From: Schaalia sp. lx-260
GTDB lineage: Bacteria > Actinomycetota > Actinomycetes > Actinomycetales > Actinomycetaceae
Reading direction: 5' to 3'
Assembly: GCF_021083645.1 (NCBI RefSeq)
Contig: NZ_JAJNRQ010000002.1
Coordinates: forward strand, 310,001-374,000
Length of the DNA stretch: 64,000 nt
Part shown: one piece after another, positions 55,790 to 63,331 of the stretch
Layout of the letters: every line of letters begins with the position of its first letter
How positions within the stretch are numbered: the first letter of the stretch is position 1
The notes under the pieces: model-generated
Databases searched by the model: none
Seen by the model: the letters and a program-made list of their open reading frames with translations, nothing else
What the model was told of the DNA's origin: nothing
Program-made: the position numbers and the translations under genes

Positions 55790-56143
55790 TTAGTGAAATG
55801 AGTCGCCGCATGCGCAGGTATTCGCAGCATTTGGATTGTCAATTGTGAAACCTTGACGTTCGATGGTATCGGCGAAGTCAATGGTAGATCCACTCAGATA
55901 AGGCACGCTCATACGATCAACGATCACTTCCACACCATCAAAATCACGTATTGCATCACCATCAAGGACGCGATCATCGAAATAAAGCTGGTAAATCAGG
56001 CCTGAACAGCCACCGGGCTGAACAGCAACACGTAAACGAAGGTCATCGCGGCCTTCTTGTTCAAGCAGGCTTTTAACTTTCGCCGCGGCCACATCAGTCA
56101 AGAGAACTTCATGACTTGGGGCTTGTGTATCTGTATTGGACAT
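55790..56143 (-). CDS. erpA: Iron-sulfur cluster insertion protein (HesB/ErpA family)
   Basis: A 117-residue A-type Fe-S carrier. The three conserved cysteines are in QPGGCSGLIYQL and NTCACGDSF (CxC near the C-terminus). It delivers clusters to apo-enzymes such as aconitase or HemW. It corresponds to Rv2204c beside a glycerate-kinase gene. MSNTDTQ at 56143 is chosen because AAGGAG lies just upstream. Confidence 0.93.
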   Translation of the reverse strand: MSNTDTQAPSHEVLLTDVAAAKVKSLLEQEGRDDLRLRVAVQPGGCSGLIYQLYFDDRVLDGDAIRDFDGVEVIVDRMSVPYLSGSTIDFADTIERQGFTIDNPNAANTCACGDSFH

Positions 56144-56262
56144 GTCGCTCCTTATACGCACATGGATACAATCCCATCACAATGAAACACATCCAGCCTA
56201 AGACTGTGATGGAAAGGCCGCCAATGATCCCATGCTTTTCTGGTCTAACAGTGAGTATTCCC

Positions 56263-57444
56263 TCATCTTGACAGCCATGTATGGGCAAGACGTAAGCCAG
56301 CATCATAAAGAGAAGCAAGGGCCTGGGATTTCAGGTGAAAAGGCGCATTGTCCTCATCAAAATCACCACTATCAGGAAGTTTTGTAGTGCTCTGATGCTC
56401 CGGTAAAAGCTGCGAAGAATCACTATCCCAAGTAAAGCTCGTATGTGGACGGGTAAGTATCACACCATGAATATCCCACTGGGCACGCTCGTAAGGGGCA
56501 AGTGAGGATTCCTCAGCAATTGCAACCACAGGTAAAGCTGCACGCGCACACTCAGCAGTAAAAGCAGGAAGCGGCGAGTGAGACAAAATCGGTGAATGTA
56601 GCTGTGGAGTCATCATGACAACAAGATCAGCACCATTCACATGTGTGTCAATCCCAAGGACACGTATGAGCGCTTCCCCTGTACCTCGTAAAGTCCCGCC
56701 GGTAGCAGCCACTACCGCCCCAATCCCACCTCCTGCACCTGAACCAGGTAATTCCGCAGGTGAGCGCATAATCTGAGAATCTGATTCACGTATTGATGTT
56801 GTACTGCGGCTAGTCCTTAATAGGTCCTCACTACGTGTCTGGAAGCTGTGTCGATACACTCGCCCAAGATCACGGAGAAAAGAAGGATCCATGTCCGTGA
56901 TCGGCTCGCCTTCTGGACCGACTGCGCATACTGAGGATAGGCCAAGTAAAGGACGCTGCGTTGAAGCTGCCATGATGACATGACGTGACCGGATTAGGTG
57001 CCGCGCGTGTTCTAATGCTGTGAGGAAAAGCTCCTCATCTATATGATCGCTTGGCAGGGTAATGCCGGTAAGCCCACTCAGAAAAGAAGCTCCCCCATCT
57101 GGTCGCAGACGTTTATCAGCATGGTTGAGGGCAGACAAACTGTGAGGTACCCATTGTTGTTCTGATTCAATCAGAACATTTTCTCCACGAAGCAGAGCCT
57201 CTCGGACGCTTTTTCCGGCCTCATATGTGCTTTCACATGTGTCGTGATTGTGACGTATCAGTACCCAATTTTCAGGTAAATGATCGGCGCATAAGAGTGA
57301 CACATGAGGACCAGACCCGAAAGGAAGGAGTTCCACCTGCACATCGAGGTGACGTGCACGCAGCGCTCGCCCTACGGCAGCTAAAGCATCCGTAGTTATA
57401 GGCTTATCGTGATATTCCCAGTGGCCTGCAACGATCACTTTCAT
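56263..57444 (-). CDS. Glycerate kinase-family protein, divergent
   Basis: A 393-residue protein with the order of glycerate kinase type 1 (GlxK): an N-terminal VIVAGHWEYHDKPITTDALAAVGRAL and a central RSPAELPGSGAGGGIGAVVAATGGTLRGTGEALIRVLGIDTHVNGADLVV. The usual EGxxDxQT nucleotide/substrate motif after ADLV is missing; MMTPQLHSPILSHS stands there instead. The actinobacterial Rv2205c-type proteins share the neighbourhood with the HesB gene. True kinase activity is doubtful. The M20 dipeptidase gene lies 36 bases upstream. Confidence 0.75.
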   Translation of the reverse strand: MKVIVAGHWEYHDKPITTDALAAVGRALRARHLDVQVELLPFGSGPHVSLLCADHLPENWVLIRHNHDTCESTYEAGKSVREALLRGENVLIESEQQWVPHSLSALNHADKRLRPDGGASFLSGLTGITLPSDHIDEELFLTALEHARHLIRSRHVIMAASTQRPLLGLSSVCAVGPEGEPITDMDPSFLRDLGRVYRHSFQTRSEDLLRTSRSTTSIRESDSQIMRSPAELPGSGAGGGIGAVVAATGGTLRGTGEALIRVLGIDTHVNGADLVVMMTPQLHSPILSHSPLPAFTAECARAALPVVAIAEESSLAPYERAQWDIHGVILTRPHTSFTWDSDSSQLLPEHQSTTKLPDSGDFDEDNAPFHLKSQALASLYDAGLRLAHTWLSR

Positions 57445-57480
57445 GCGTGTGGCCTCTTTCTGTTTATTTTTCTGCGGTTT

Positions 57481-58851
57481 TTACGGCTTGTGTGCCAAAT
57501 CGCGCAGAATAAGAGCTTCCGCAAGAATCGCGTGTTTAAGATCAGATAGGGACTGTGATTCGTCCTCAGAATGCGCATTTGTGAGGGGGTCCTCCACTCC
57601 CATAACCAGTACTTGAGCTTCTGGAAATTCTGATTGGAATTGGGAAATGAAAGGTATGGAACCTCCCACACCAATATTGACAGAAGGAACTGACCAGGCT
57701 TCCGTTAGGGCGCGATGGGCTAATTCAACAGCGGGAGCTTCAAGATCAGCTTGATAGCCGGGGCCGCATTCCACGTCACTGATTGTCACATGCGCACCAA
57801 ATGGCATATGCGTTTCAATATGTGCGCGCAGAGCTTCCATTGCCTTTTCAGGTTCAATTCCTGGAACTGTGCGCATTGATAAGCGTAGGCGTGTCTTTGG
57901 CGCAATCGTATTGGAAGCCTCAGCGACACTGGTCGTATCCCATCCAATGACTGTGATTGATGGTTTTGTCCATACGCGTGCTGCTAAATCACCGGTGCCT
58001 GCAAGTTGTACGCCTTCAAGTATGCCGGCTGCTGCTCTGAATTCTTCCTCCGGCCAATCAACATCTGCTTTGTCAGATCCACCTAATCCTTTAATGCGCA
58101 CATTTCCTGCTTCATCATAGAAAGAAGAAATCAGTAAAGAAGCGCAGGTGGTTGCATCCACCATAGGTCCACCAAACATGCCGGAGTGGACAGCATGTTC
58201 AGATACGGTCACTTCAAGTGTGCAGCAGCAGTTTCCGCGCAGGGTTGTTGTCAGAGCTGGTTCGCCTACTTTCCAGTTATCTGAGTCTGTCACGATGATG
58301 ACATCTGCACGAAGTTCGTCGGCATAGGTATGTAAAAATGTGTCAAATGTGGGTGAGCCAAGTTCTTCTTCCCCTTCAATAAAGACGATGACATTCACGG
58401 GAAGGTCACGGGCAAGCAGATTTAAAGCTCCAAGGTGAACAACGATTCCTGCTCCGTCATCAGAACTTCCGCGACCGTATAGCCGATCCCCACGCACCTC
58501 AGCAGTAAAAGGTTCAAGACTCCATCGCTGCGGATCACCTGTAGGTTGAACGTCATGATGGGCATAAAGTAAAACAGTGGGGGCACCCTCAATATGTGGG
58601 CTACGGGCAAGGACGGCAGGTTTTCCTACGACGCCTTCTGGTGTGGTAACGGATTCAATACGTGCCTCTAAACCAATATCACTGAAAAGCTGCTGTACGT
58701 ACTGGGCCGAACGATCAAGGTCTTGACTGTGTTGAGGTAGTGAGGACACTGAGGGGATGGCGATGAGATCAATCAGTGTCTGAACAAAAGTCGGGAAAGT
58801 TTCTTCTAAGCGCGCGCGCAGAGTATGTGTGGTCAGGTCGGTGTGTGTCAT
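57481..58851 (-). CDS. M20 family metallodipeptidase
   Basis: A 456-residue di-zinc peptidase of the CNDP/dapE-related M20 group. The metal ligands are in LYAHHDVQPTGD, GRGSSDDGAG, EGEEELGSP, VTDSDN and LTNAHSEDES. A lid or dimerisation domain lies at about 190-330 (HSGMFGGPMVDATT). It would hydrolyse dipeptides or N-acyl amino acids in the cytoplasm. It leads the minus-strand run M20-glycerate kinase-like. Divergent from DUF3043. Confidence 0.9.
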   Translation of the reverse strand: MTHTDLTTHTLRARLEETFPTFVQTLIDLIAIPSVSSLPQHSQDLDRSAQYVQQLFSDIGLEARIESVTTPEGVVGKPAVLARSPHIEGAPTVLLYAHHDVQPTGDPQRWSLEPFTAEVRGDRLYGRGSSDDGAGIVVHLGALNLLARDLPVNVIVFIEGEEELGSPTFDTFLHTYADELRADVIIVTDSDNWKVGEPALTTTLRGNCCCTLEVTVSEHAVHSGMFGGPMVDATTCASLLISSFYDEAGNVRIKGLGGSDKADVDWPEEEFRAAAGILEGVQLAGTGDLAARVWTKPSITVIGWDTTSVAEASNTIAPKTRLRLSMRTVPGIEPEKAMEALRAHIETHMPFGAHVTISDVECGPGYQADLEAPAVELAHRALTEAWSVPSVNIGVGGSIPFISQFQSEFPEAQVLVMGVEDPLTNAHSEDESQSLSDLKHAILAEALILRDLAHKP

Positions 58852-58915
58852 GTTCTTGACAGTTCCTTATATGCCCGTTTCTTTGATTGTTGTCTTCAGG
58901 ACATATTCTATCCCT

Positions 58916-58921
58916 TAGAAT
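58916..58921 (+). promoter_or_regulatory. Candidate -10 element (leaderless) of the DUF3043 gene
   Basis: TAGAAT, six bases before the GTG at 58928; identical in sequence and spacing to the one before pknL. Confidence 0.45.
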
Positions 58922-58927
58922 ACAAGA

Positions 58928-59554
58928 GTGTTCAGCCGTAAAGATTCACACAGAGAAACTGAAAATACTGCTTTAGTCCCCCCTGTTTCAGGGAAAAAAG
59001 GACGTCCGACCCCTTCACGTAAACAGGCCGAGTCCAAGCGTTTACGTCCGCTTGTTCCTGCCGATCGTAAGGCGGCTAAGCGTATTGCACGCGAAAAGCG
59101 TAATGAAGCGTATCAACGTGAGCAAGAAGCGCTCATTACTGGTGATGAACGCTATCTGCCGTGGCGGGATAAAGGGCGTGTACGTCGCTGGGTACGCGAT
59201 TGGGTAGATGCACGTTGGTCATTATCTGAGTTCATTTTGCCTGTGATTTTATTGTTTATGGCAACGATGCTTGCTGTTTCTTTTTTCCCGCAGTACACAA
59301 CGAATACTCAACTCGCTATTACGATTGCCACAGCTGTCACGTATGGACTTTTCGCCGTGTCTATTATTGAGGGCGTATTTGTGTGGCAGCGCTTGAAGAA
59401 GCGACTTATTCAGGCTTTCCCTGATGAAGAAATTCCTCGTGGAACCTGGTTTTATGCTTATTCACGCATGATTATGGCGCGCAGGTGGCGTTCTCCTCGC
59501 CCGCAGGTCAAGCGTGGCGAATACCCTCAAGTAAAGAAAGGGTCACGTCGCTGA
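58928..59554 (+). CDS. DUF3043 family membrane protein
   Basis: A 208-residue protein. The first 85 residues are strongly basic (GKKGRPTPSRKQAESKRLRPL), typical of DUF3043; two membrane helices follow (about 100-120 and 130-150), then a basic tail. Function is unknown; the family is present throughout actinobacteria. It is a single gene followed by a clear terminator. Confidence 0.87.
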   Translation: MFSRKDSHRETENTALVPPVSGKKGRPTPSRKQAESKRLRPLVPADRKAAKRIAREKRNEAYQREQEALITGDERYLPWRDKGRVRRWVRDWVDARWSLSEFILPVILLFMATMLAVSFFPQYTTNTQLAITIATAVTYGLFAVSIIEGVFVWQRLKKRLIQAFPDEEIPRGTWFYAYSRMIMARRWRSPRPQVKRGEYPQVKKGSRR

Positions 59555-59601
59555 TAGTGCGGAGTCGTCATATTAACGTGATGTAATCACAGATTTTCAC
59601 A

Positions 59602-59638
59602 GGAAGTACCGTTCAGTTGTGAGCGGTACTTCCCTTAT
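59602..59638 (+). terminator. Terminator after DUF3043
   Basis: GGAAGTACCGTTCA (59602-59615) pairs with 59620-59633 over 14 bp with one G-T, loop GTTG, then CTTATAT. Confidence 0.8.
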
Positions 59639-59922
59639 ATGAACGATACGAGCGTGTAGACACACTTTTGATCCTAGATCCTCTTATATTCCTTAGCCGA
59701 TTCCTTACTCCCATTTTGCCTCCCCCTATCTCTGCCTGTTTACGATCTGTAATACACAGCTGCATGTCCCTTTTAGGTATTCGCCTATATTTTGTTTGTT
59801 TTTCTGTCCTTCACTTTTGTTATCCACAAGCAGATAAGTGACGCGCTGTCGTATCCACAATCTTTTTTCTTTTCGGAGCTTTCTTGGTTTTCCTACCGTA
59901 TTTTCATAACAGGAGGGTAAAT
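59639..59922. other. Pyrimidine-rich intergenic region with two DnaA-box-like sites
   Basis: No gene. TTATCCACA (59820-59828) is a perfect consensus DnaA box; GTATCCACA (59851-59859) has one mismatch, the same orientation and a 31-bp offset (about three helical turns). They lie about 65-105 bases upstream of the next start. Confidence 0.5.
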
Positions 59923-60414
59923 ATGGGAATTTTCGGTCCTGAAAACTGGTTAGAAAAAAACGATATTTTAACAGTGTTAGCCCCTTGGCTTATCTGCGCA
60001 GATTCTTTACTACCGTGGCAGCAATTTCGTCTTTTGCCAGGGAAGCAAGCGGCAGAGCTTTCACAGCGCCTCCCTCAAAGGTATATGGCGACGCAACATC
60101 ATCGGGCACCCCCACTTGGGAAAATACTGAATGTATCGGCGCAATACACCAATATTTTCCTTGGAGGTTACGTTATTCATTCCCCCATGCCGGATGAAAG
60201 TGTGCATGTCACTTCTATGACGCTGTGTTTACCCCAGTCATTTTTATCCTCACTTACCCACAAACAACAAGAAAAATATGACGATGTATGGTTTCACATA
60301 TGCGCTTACAGTGGTTTTCCTGTTTTCATGTATTCGCATATTCCCGATGAAATCACTACCCATACACATTCTCACCACAAGGAGGTGCGCATATGGAATA
60401 TATGGTGGGATTAA
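59923..60414 (+). CDS. Hypothetical protein
   Basis: A 163-residue protein that I do not recognise. The start MGIFGPENWL is preferred because AGGAGG lies eight bases upstream. It has a hydrophobic patch (LTVLAPWLIC) but no clear membrane helix. Trp, Pro and His are frequent, and the end is His-rich (TTHTHSHHKE) followed by WNIWWD. Weak codon bias makes it less secure than its neighbours, but the ribosome site is good. It lies upstream of pyrD by 69 bases, on the same strand. Confidence 0.6.
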   Translation: MGIFGPENWLEKNDILTVLAPWLICADSLLPWQQFRLLPGKQAAELSQRLPQRYMATQHHRAPPLGKILNVSAQYTNIFLGGYVIHSPMPDESVHVTSMTLCLPQSFLSSLTHKQQEKYDDVWFHICAYSGFPVFMYSHIPDEITTHTHSHHKEVRIWNIWWD

Positions 60415-60470
60415 AATATCAACACCTATATGTTCTTTGAGGCGAAATAGTCACATGTCTTTTTGACAGG

Positions 60471-60476
60471 TACTCT
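60471..60476 (+). promoter_or_regulatory. Candidate -10 element (leaderless) of pyrD
   Basis: TACTCT, seven bases before ATG at 60484; TAGTCA lies 17 bases upstream and matches TTGACA at four of six positions. Confidence 0.35.
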
Positions 60477-60483
60477 TATATAC

Positions 60484-61527
60484 ATGTTGAGTGCTGCATA
60501 TTCGTGGTTGTTCCGTACTTTTATTCATAAAACAGATCCTGAATACGCTCATCATCATGGGCTTGGAGCAATTGGTTATGCTGGTAAATTATTACCAACC
60601 CGCCGTCTTATGCGTGCCACATTAGGGTATATGCCCACACACAAACGACAAGCAGGCCGTGTTATTACCATCGGTAATCGTATTGTTTCTGGCCGTTTGG
60701 GATTGGCAGCAGGTATGGATAAGAATGCTCAAGCCGTCCTTGGTATGACAGCTCTCGGATTTGCTTTCGTTGAAATAGGAACAATTACTCCCCAGCCTCA
60801 ACCCGGTAATGAAGCACCACGTTTATGGCGCCTCATGGACCATCACGGCCTACGTAATCGTATGGGTTTTAATAACGAAGGGGCACATGCCGCTGCTCAA
60901 CGATTACGTGAACTGCGTTCCACACGCGAAGGACGTCAGGCAATTGTTGGCGCGAACATCGGCAAGAATAAAATAACACCTGAAGAAGATGCCGCTCAGG
61001 ATTACCAGACCTGTGCTCGTATTCTTTCTCCATGGGTTGATTTCATTGTCGTTAATGTTTCCTCCCCCAATACCCCCGGCCTACGTAACCTCCAAGCTGT
61101 TGAGCATTTACGCCCCATTGTGGAAGCAACTCAGCATGGATGCACTGAAGGAACGACAAGAGATATTCCAATATTCGTCAAAATTGCGCCTGACTTAGAT
61201 GACGAGGACATCATCGCAATCGCCCAACTCACACGGCAAATGCACCTAGCAGGTGTTGTTGCAACAAATACAACAATTGCTCATGATTTAGGCGATGGCG
61301 GTGTTTCTGGAAAACCACTGAAAGAACGAGCACTTGAAGTAGTACGCTTACTTGCTTTGCATCTAAGTGATGACCAAATCCTCATTGGTACAGGTGGCAT
61401 TTTTACCCCTGATGATGCTCTCGACATGCTGGCCTGCGGCGCAGATCTCGTGGAGGCCTTTACTGCTTTTGTTTTCCAAGGCCCATCATGGCCTGGCATG
61501 ATGAACCGCGCACTTGCACATTACTAA
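60484..61527 (+). CDS. pyrD: Dihydroorotate dehydrogenase (quinone), class 2
   Basis: A 347-residue class 2 DHODH, oxidising dihydroorotate to orotate with quinone in UMP synthesis. The N-terminal helix MLSAAYSWLFRTF is the membrane-associating part specific to class 2. FMN and active-site motifs are GLAAGMDKNAQAV, RMGFNNEGA, NVSSPNTPGLRNLQ with the catalytic Ser, VATNTT, and GTGGIFTPDDALDMLACGAD. ATG at 60484 is preferred to a TTG 21 bases earlier. The SpoU gene starts 3 bases after its stop. Confidence 0.95.
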   Translation: MLSAAYSWLFRTFIHKTDPEYAHHHGLGAIGYAGKLLPTRRLMRATLGYMPTHKRQAGRVITIGNRIVSGRLGLAAGMDKNAQAVLGMTALGFAFVEIGTITPQPQPGNEAPRLWRLMDHHGLRNRMGFNNEGAHAAAQRLRELRSTREGRQAIVGANIGKNKITPEEDAAQDYQTCARILSPWVDFIVVNVSSPNTPGLRNLQAVEHLRPIVEATQHGCTEGTTRDIPIFVKIAPDLDDEDIIAIAQLTRQMHLAGVVATNTTIAHDLGDGGVSGKPLKERALEVVRLLALHLSDDQILIGTGGIFTPDDALDMLACGADLVEAFTAFVFQGPSWPGMMNRALAHY

Positions 61528-61530
61528 GCC

Positions 61531-62424
61531 ATGTTTATTACGCTTCATGCTGATTCTTTGCATAATTCCGCACAGGAAATACAAGATTTTCTGGCAGATT
61601 ACACGTCGCTGACAGATGTGAAATTACGTTCACGTCTTGAACCAGAACGCGGCCTTTACATGGCTGAGTCAACAAATGTCATTACTCGTGCTATCGCTGC
61701 AGGACATCATCCTCGCTCATTCCTGATGGCACATAGATGGATTGAGACGCTCACCCCAGTCATATATAAAGCAACTGGCAGTAAAGACGGTGGCGATATT
61801 CCTGTTTTTGTTGCAGAAGAAAACGTACTTGAAATGCTCACAGGTTTTCATCTGCATCGCGGTGCGCTTGCTGCCATGCATCGACCTGAACTGCCCTCAG
61901 TCAGTGAACTCCTCTCATCTGGCCTTCGTACTGCAACAAAACCTGCTCAACGTATTGTGATCCTCGAAAACCTTGTCGATCATACGAATGTGGGAGCGAT
62001 TTTCCGCAGTGCTGCAGCCTTAAATATGGATGCTGTTCTTGTCACACCTTCATGTGCAGATCCGCTGTACCGTCGTTCTGTTCGCGTGTCTATGGGAACG
62101 GTGTTCCAAGTCCCATGGACTCGGCTGACACATTGGCCCCATCCCACTATCACTGAATTACATTCCCTTGGGTTTACTGTTGCCGCACTTGCTTTGTCGG
62201 AAAAATCTTTATCTCTGGATGATTTTATTACCTCTCCGGCGTGCTGTGATCCTCATGCGAGATTAGCTCTAGTTATGGGAACTGAAGGTGATGGTTTAGC
62301 ACAATCTACCATTGCCGCATGTGATGAGGTCGTGAAAATACCGATGGCTGGCGGAGTTGATTCCTTAAATGTCGCTTCAGCCTCCGCTGTTGCTTTCTGG
62401 GCGACACGACATGTAGGCACATGA
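61531..62424 (+). CDS. SpoU/TrmH-family RNA 2'-O-methyltransferase
   Basis: A 297-residue SPOUT methyltransferase. Motif 1 is VDHTNVGAIFRSAAAL, motif 2 LVMGTEGDGLA and motif 3 IPMAGGVDSLNVASASAVAFWA. The N-terminal 100 residues form the L30-like substrate-binding domain. It should 2'-O-methylate a ribose in rRNA or tRNA; the site is unknown. It is probably co-transcribed with pyrD. It is the last conserved-core gene before the accessory segment. Confidence 0.9.
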   Translation: MFITLHADSLHNSAQEIQDFLADYTSLTDVKLRSRLEPERGLYMAESTNVITRAIAAGHHPRSFLMAHRWIETLTPVIYKATGSKDGGDIPVFVAEENVLEMLTGFHLHRGALAAMHRPELPSVSELLSSGLRTATKPAQRIVILENLVDHTNVGAIFRSAAALNMDAVLVTPSCADPLYRRSVRVSMGTVFQVPWTRLTHWPHPTITELHSLGFTVAALALSEKSLSLDDFITSPACCDPHARLALVMGTEGDGLAQSTIAACDEVVKIPMAGGVDSLNVASASAVAFWATRHVGT

Positions 62425-62483
62425 GTTAGGATCGCTTTCCTTTTCTCATCGACACGTATAGAGTATTTTGGCTCATTGGCCAA

Positions 62484-62494
62484 GGGGGGGGGGG
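62484..62494 (+). repeat. Poly-G run of 11
   Basis: Eleven consecutive G residues, flanked by TTGGCCAA and TCGGACTC, at the edge of the IS remnant. It is the longest homopolymer I noticed in the window. Confidence 0.95.
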
Positions 62495-62605
62495 TCGGAC
62501 TCAGTTTGTGTCGAGTTTTTGCTTGGACATTTCGTGTTGGTTTTTGTGCTGTTTGACCGCTGTTCTTGCGGTTAAGTCGGTGTTGGAGTCGGCTTGAATT
62601 GAGAG

Positions 62606-62683
62606 ATGGGGAATCCTCGATGCAAGATCTGCGGTGCAGTAACACAAAAATGGGGTAAGACCACTGCTGGTATGACCACATGA
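62606..62683 (+). pseudogene. Transposase fragment, 25 codons
   Basis: Open frame of 25 codons, with the CxxC pair (RCKICG) and KWGKTTAG of an IS transposase N-terminus. It stops at TGA (62681-62683), which overlaps the ATG of the next fragment. It is too short to work. Confidence 0.7.
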
Positions 62684-62883
62684 ACGGCCAAGCCACCCCC
62701 ACGCCCGCTCCTACTCTAAAGCTTGTGGGTAAGAACCTGGACGACCTTGCCCGTGAAGTCATTAACGGTGCGTGGAGTAACGGTGAAGAACACCATGCTC
62801 ACCTAAACGCCACCGGATACAACTACGACATGGTGCAAACCCGAGTCAACGCCAAACTCGGATACTCATTCGTCGTTCAGTAA
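62680..62883 (+). pseudogene. Fragment of a Cpl-7-type (CW_7) cell-wall-binding lysin
   Basis: A 67-codon frame. After a Pro/Thr linker (TPTPAPT), NLDDLAREVINGAWSNGEEHH and LNATGYNYDMVQTRVNAKLG form one CW_7 repeat, the domain that binds muropeptides in phage lysozymes such as Cpl-7. No catalytic domain precedes it; the DNA joins the IS fragment instead. It is probably the 3' remnant of a prophage or secreted muramidase gene. Expression as a small binding protein cannot be excluded. Confidence 0.75.
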
Positions 62884-62896
62884 AACTTACATCGAT

Positions 62897-62925
62897 TTGA
62901 CATTTTCTGTTGCATGCGCTTTAGC
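62897..62925 (+). promoter_or_regulatory. Possible promoter of the bacteriocin gene
   Basis: TTGACA (62897-62902), a 17-base spacer, and a weak -10 TTTAGC (62920-62925). The bacteriocin ATG is 65 bases further on. Confidence 0.35.
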
Positions 62926-62990
62926 TATTCGATATATTGAAAATATGTAAAGCATTGGGGCTTTACGCATTGGAGTCTCAGGAGAATATC

Positions 62991-63305
62991 ATGAAGCTTC
63001 CAAAGAAAGCTATCGGAGTTGTTGCGTCTGCAACAATGTTACTTGGGATGAGCGCTGGGGCTGCATTCGCTGAAGATCTGTTCGGTGGCGATTGGTACTA
63101 CGGCACAAATTACGCAACTGGTAACGCGAGCTCGTCTTACTATCATGGCTCACGGTGGCACTGGACATCCATTGGAACGAGTTCTGGGAAATATGAGCGT
63201 TCCAACGCCTCTGCAGGTAACACTGCTTCAACTTGGCTGTGGCGCACTCCTGGTTCTTCCGTGACCTTTAAAGCTGGAACTTCATCTCAGTCGGCTACTC
63301 GTTAA
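62991..63305 (+). CDS. Lactococcin-972 family bacteriocin precursor
   Basis: A 104-residue secreted peptide. Residues 1-27 are a Sec signal peptide (basic MKLPKK, hydrophobic core, AAFA cleavage site); the mature part is about 77 residues. It has the lactococcin-972 pattern: GGDWYYGT, SSSYYHGSRWHW, then SAGNTAS. There are no cysteines. Lactococcin 972 binds lipid II and blocks septum formation in lactococci; activity here is inferred. AGGAGAATATC lies before the ATG, and an upstream frame extension is ignored. The C-terminal end (KAGTSSQSATR) lacks the aromatic FYYNFW-type end of the type member. A bacteriocin-associated membrane gene follows 26 bases later. Confidence 0.85.
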   Translation: MKLPKKAIGVVASATMLLGMSAGAAFAEDLFGGDWYYGTNYATGNASSSYYHGSRWHWTSIGTSSGKYERSNASAGNTASTWLWRTPGSSVTFKAGTSSQSATR

Positions 63306-63331
63306 GTGAGTATGGATGAGGAAGTGATGCG

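Larger units (their letters stand above)
62484..62683 (+). mobile_element. Truncated IS element (IS1249-like) left end
   Basis: The end of this segment (62606-62683) encodes MGNPRCKICGAVTQKWGKTT and five more residues before a stop. This matches the zinc-finger start usual in IS1249-type transposases (NPRC..CG....NGKT..G). The rest of the transposase is gone; similarity stops near 62672. The upstream 120 bases, beginning after the G run, look like the IS left end and leader. No terminal repeat pair or target duplication can be defined because the right end is missing. Confidence 0.65.

Noticed and set aside
60463-60483. Earlier TTG start of pyrD and a TTGACA -35 at the same bases
   Set aside because: The class 2 N-terminus fits ATG at 60484, and no -10 lies at a proper distance from this TTGACA.
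62253-62762. Minus-strand frame of 169 codons across the SpoU end and IS remnant
   Set aside because: It overlaps the SpoU gene, the G run and the lysin fragment in antisense; composition is low-complexity and it has no family match.
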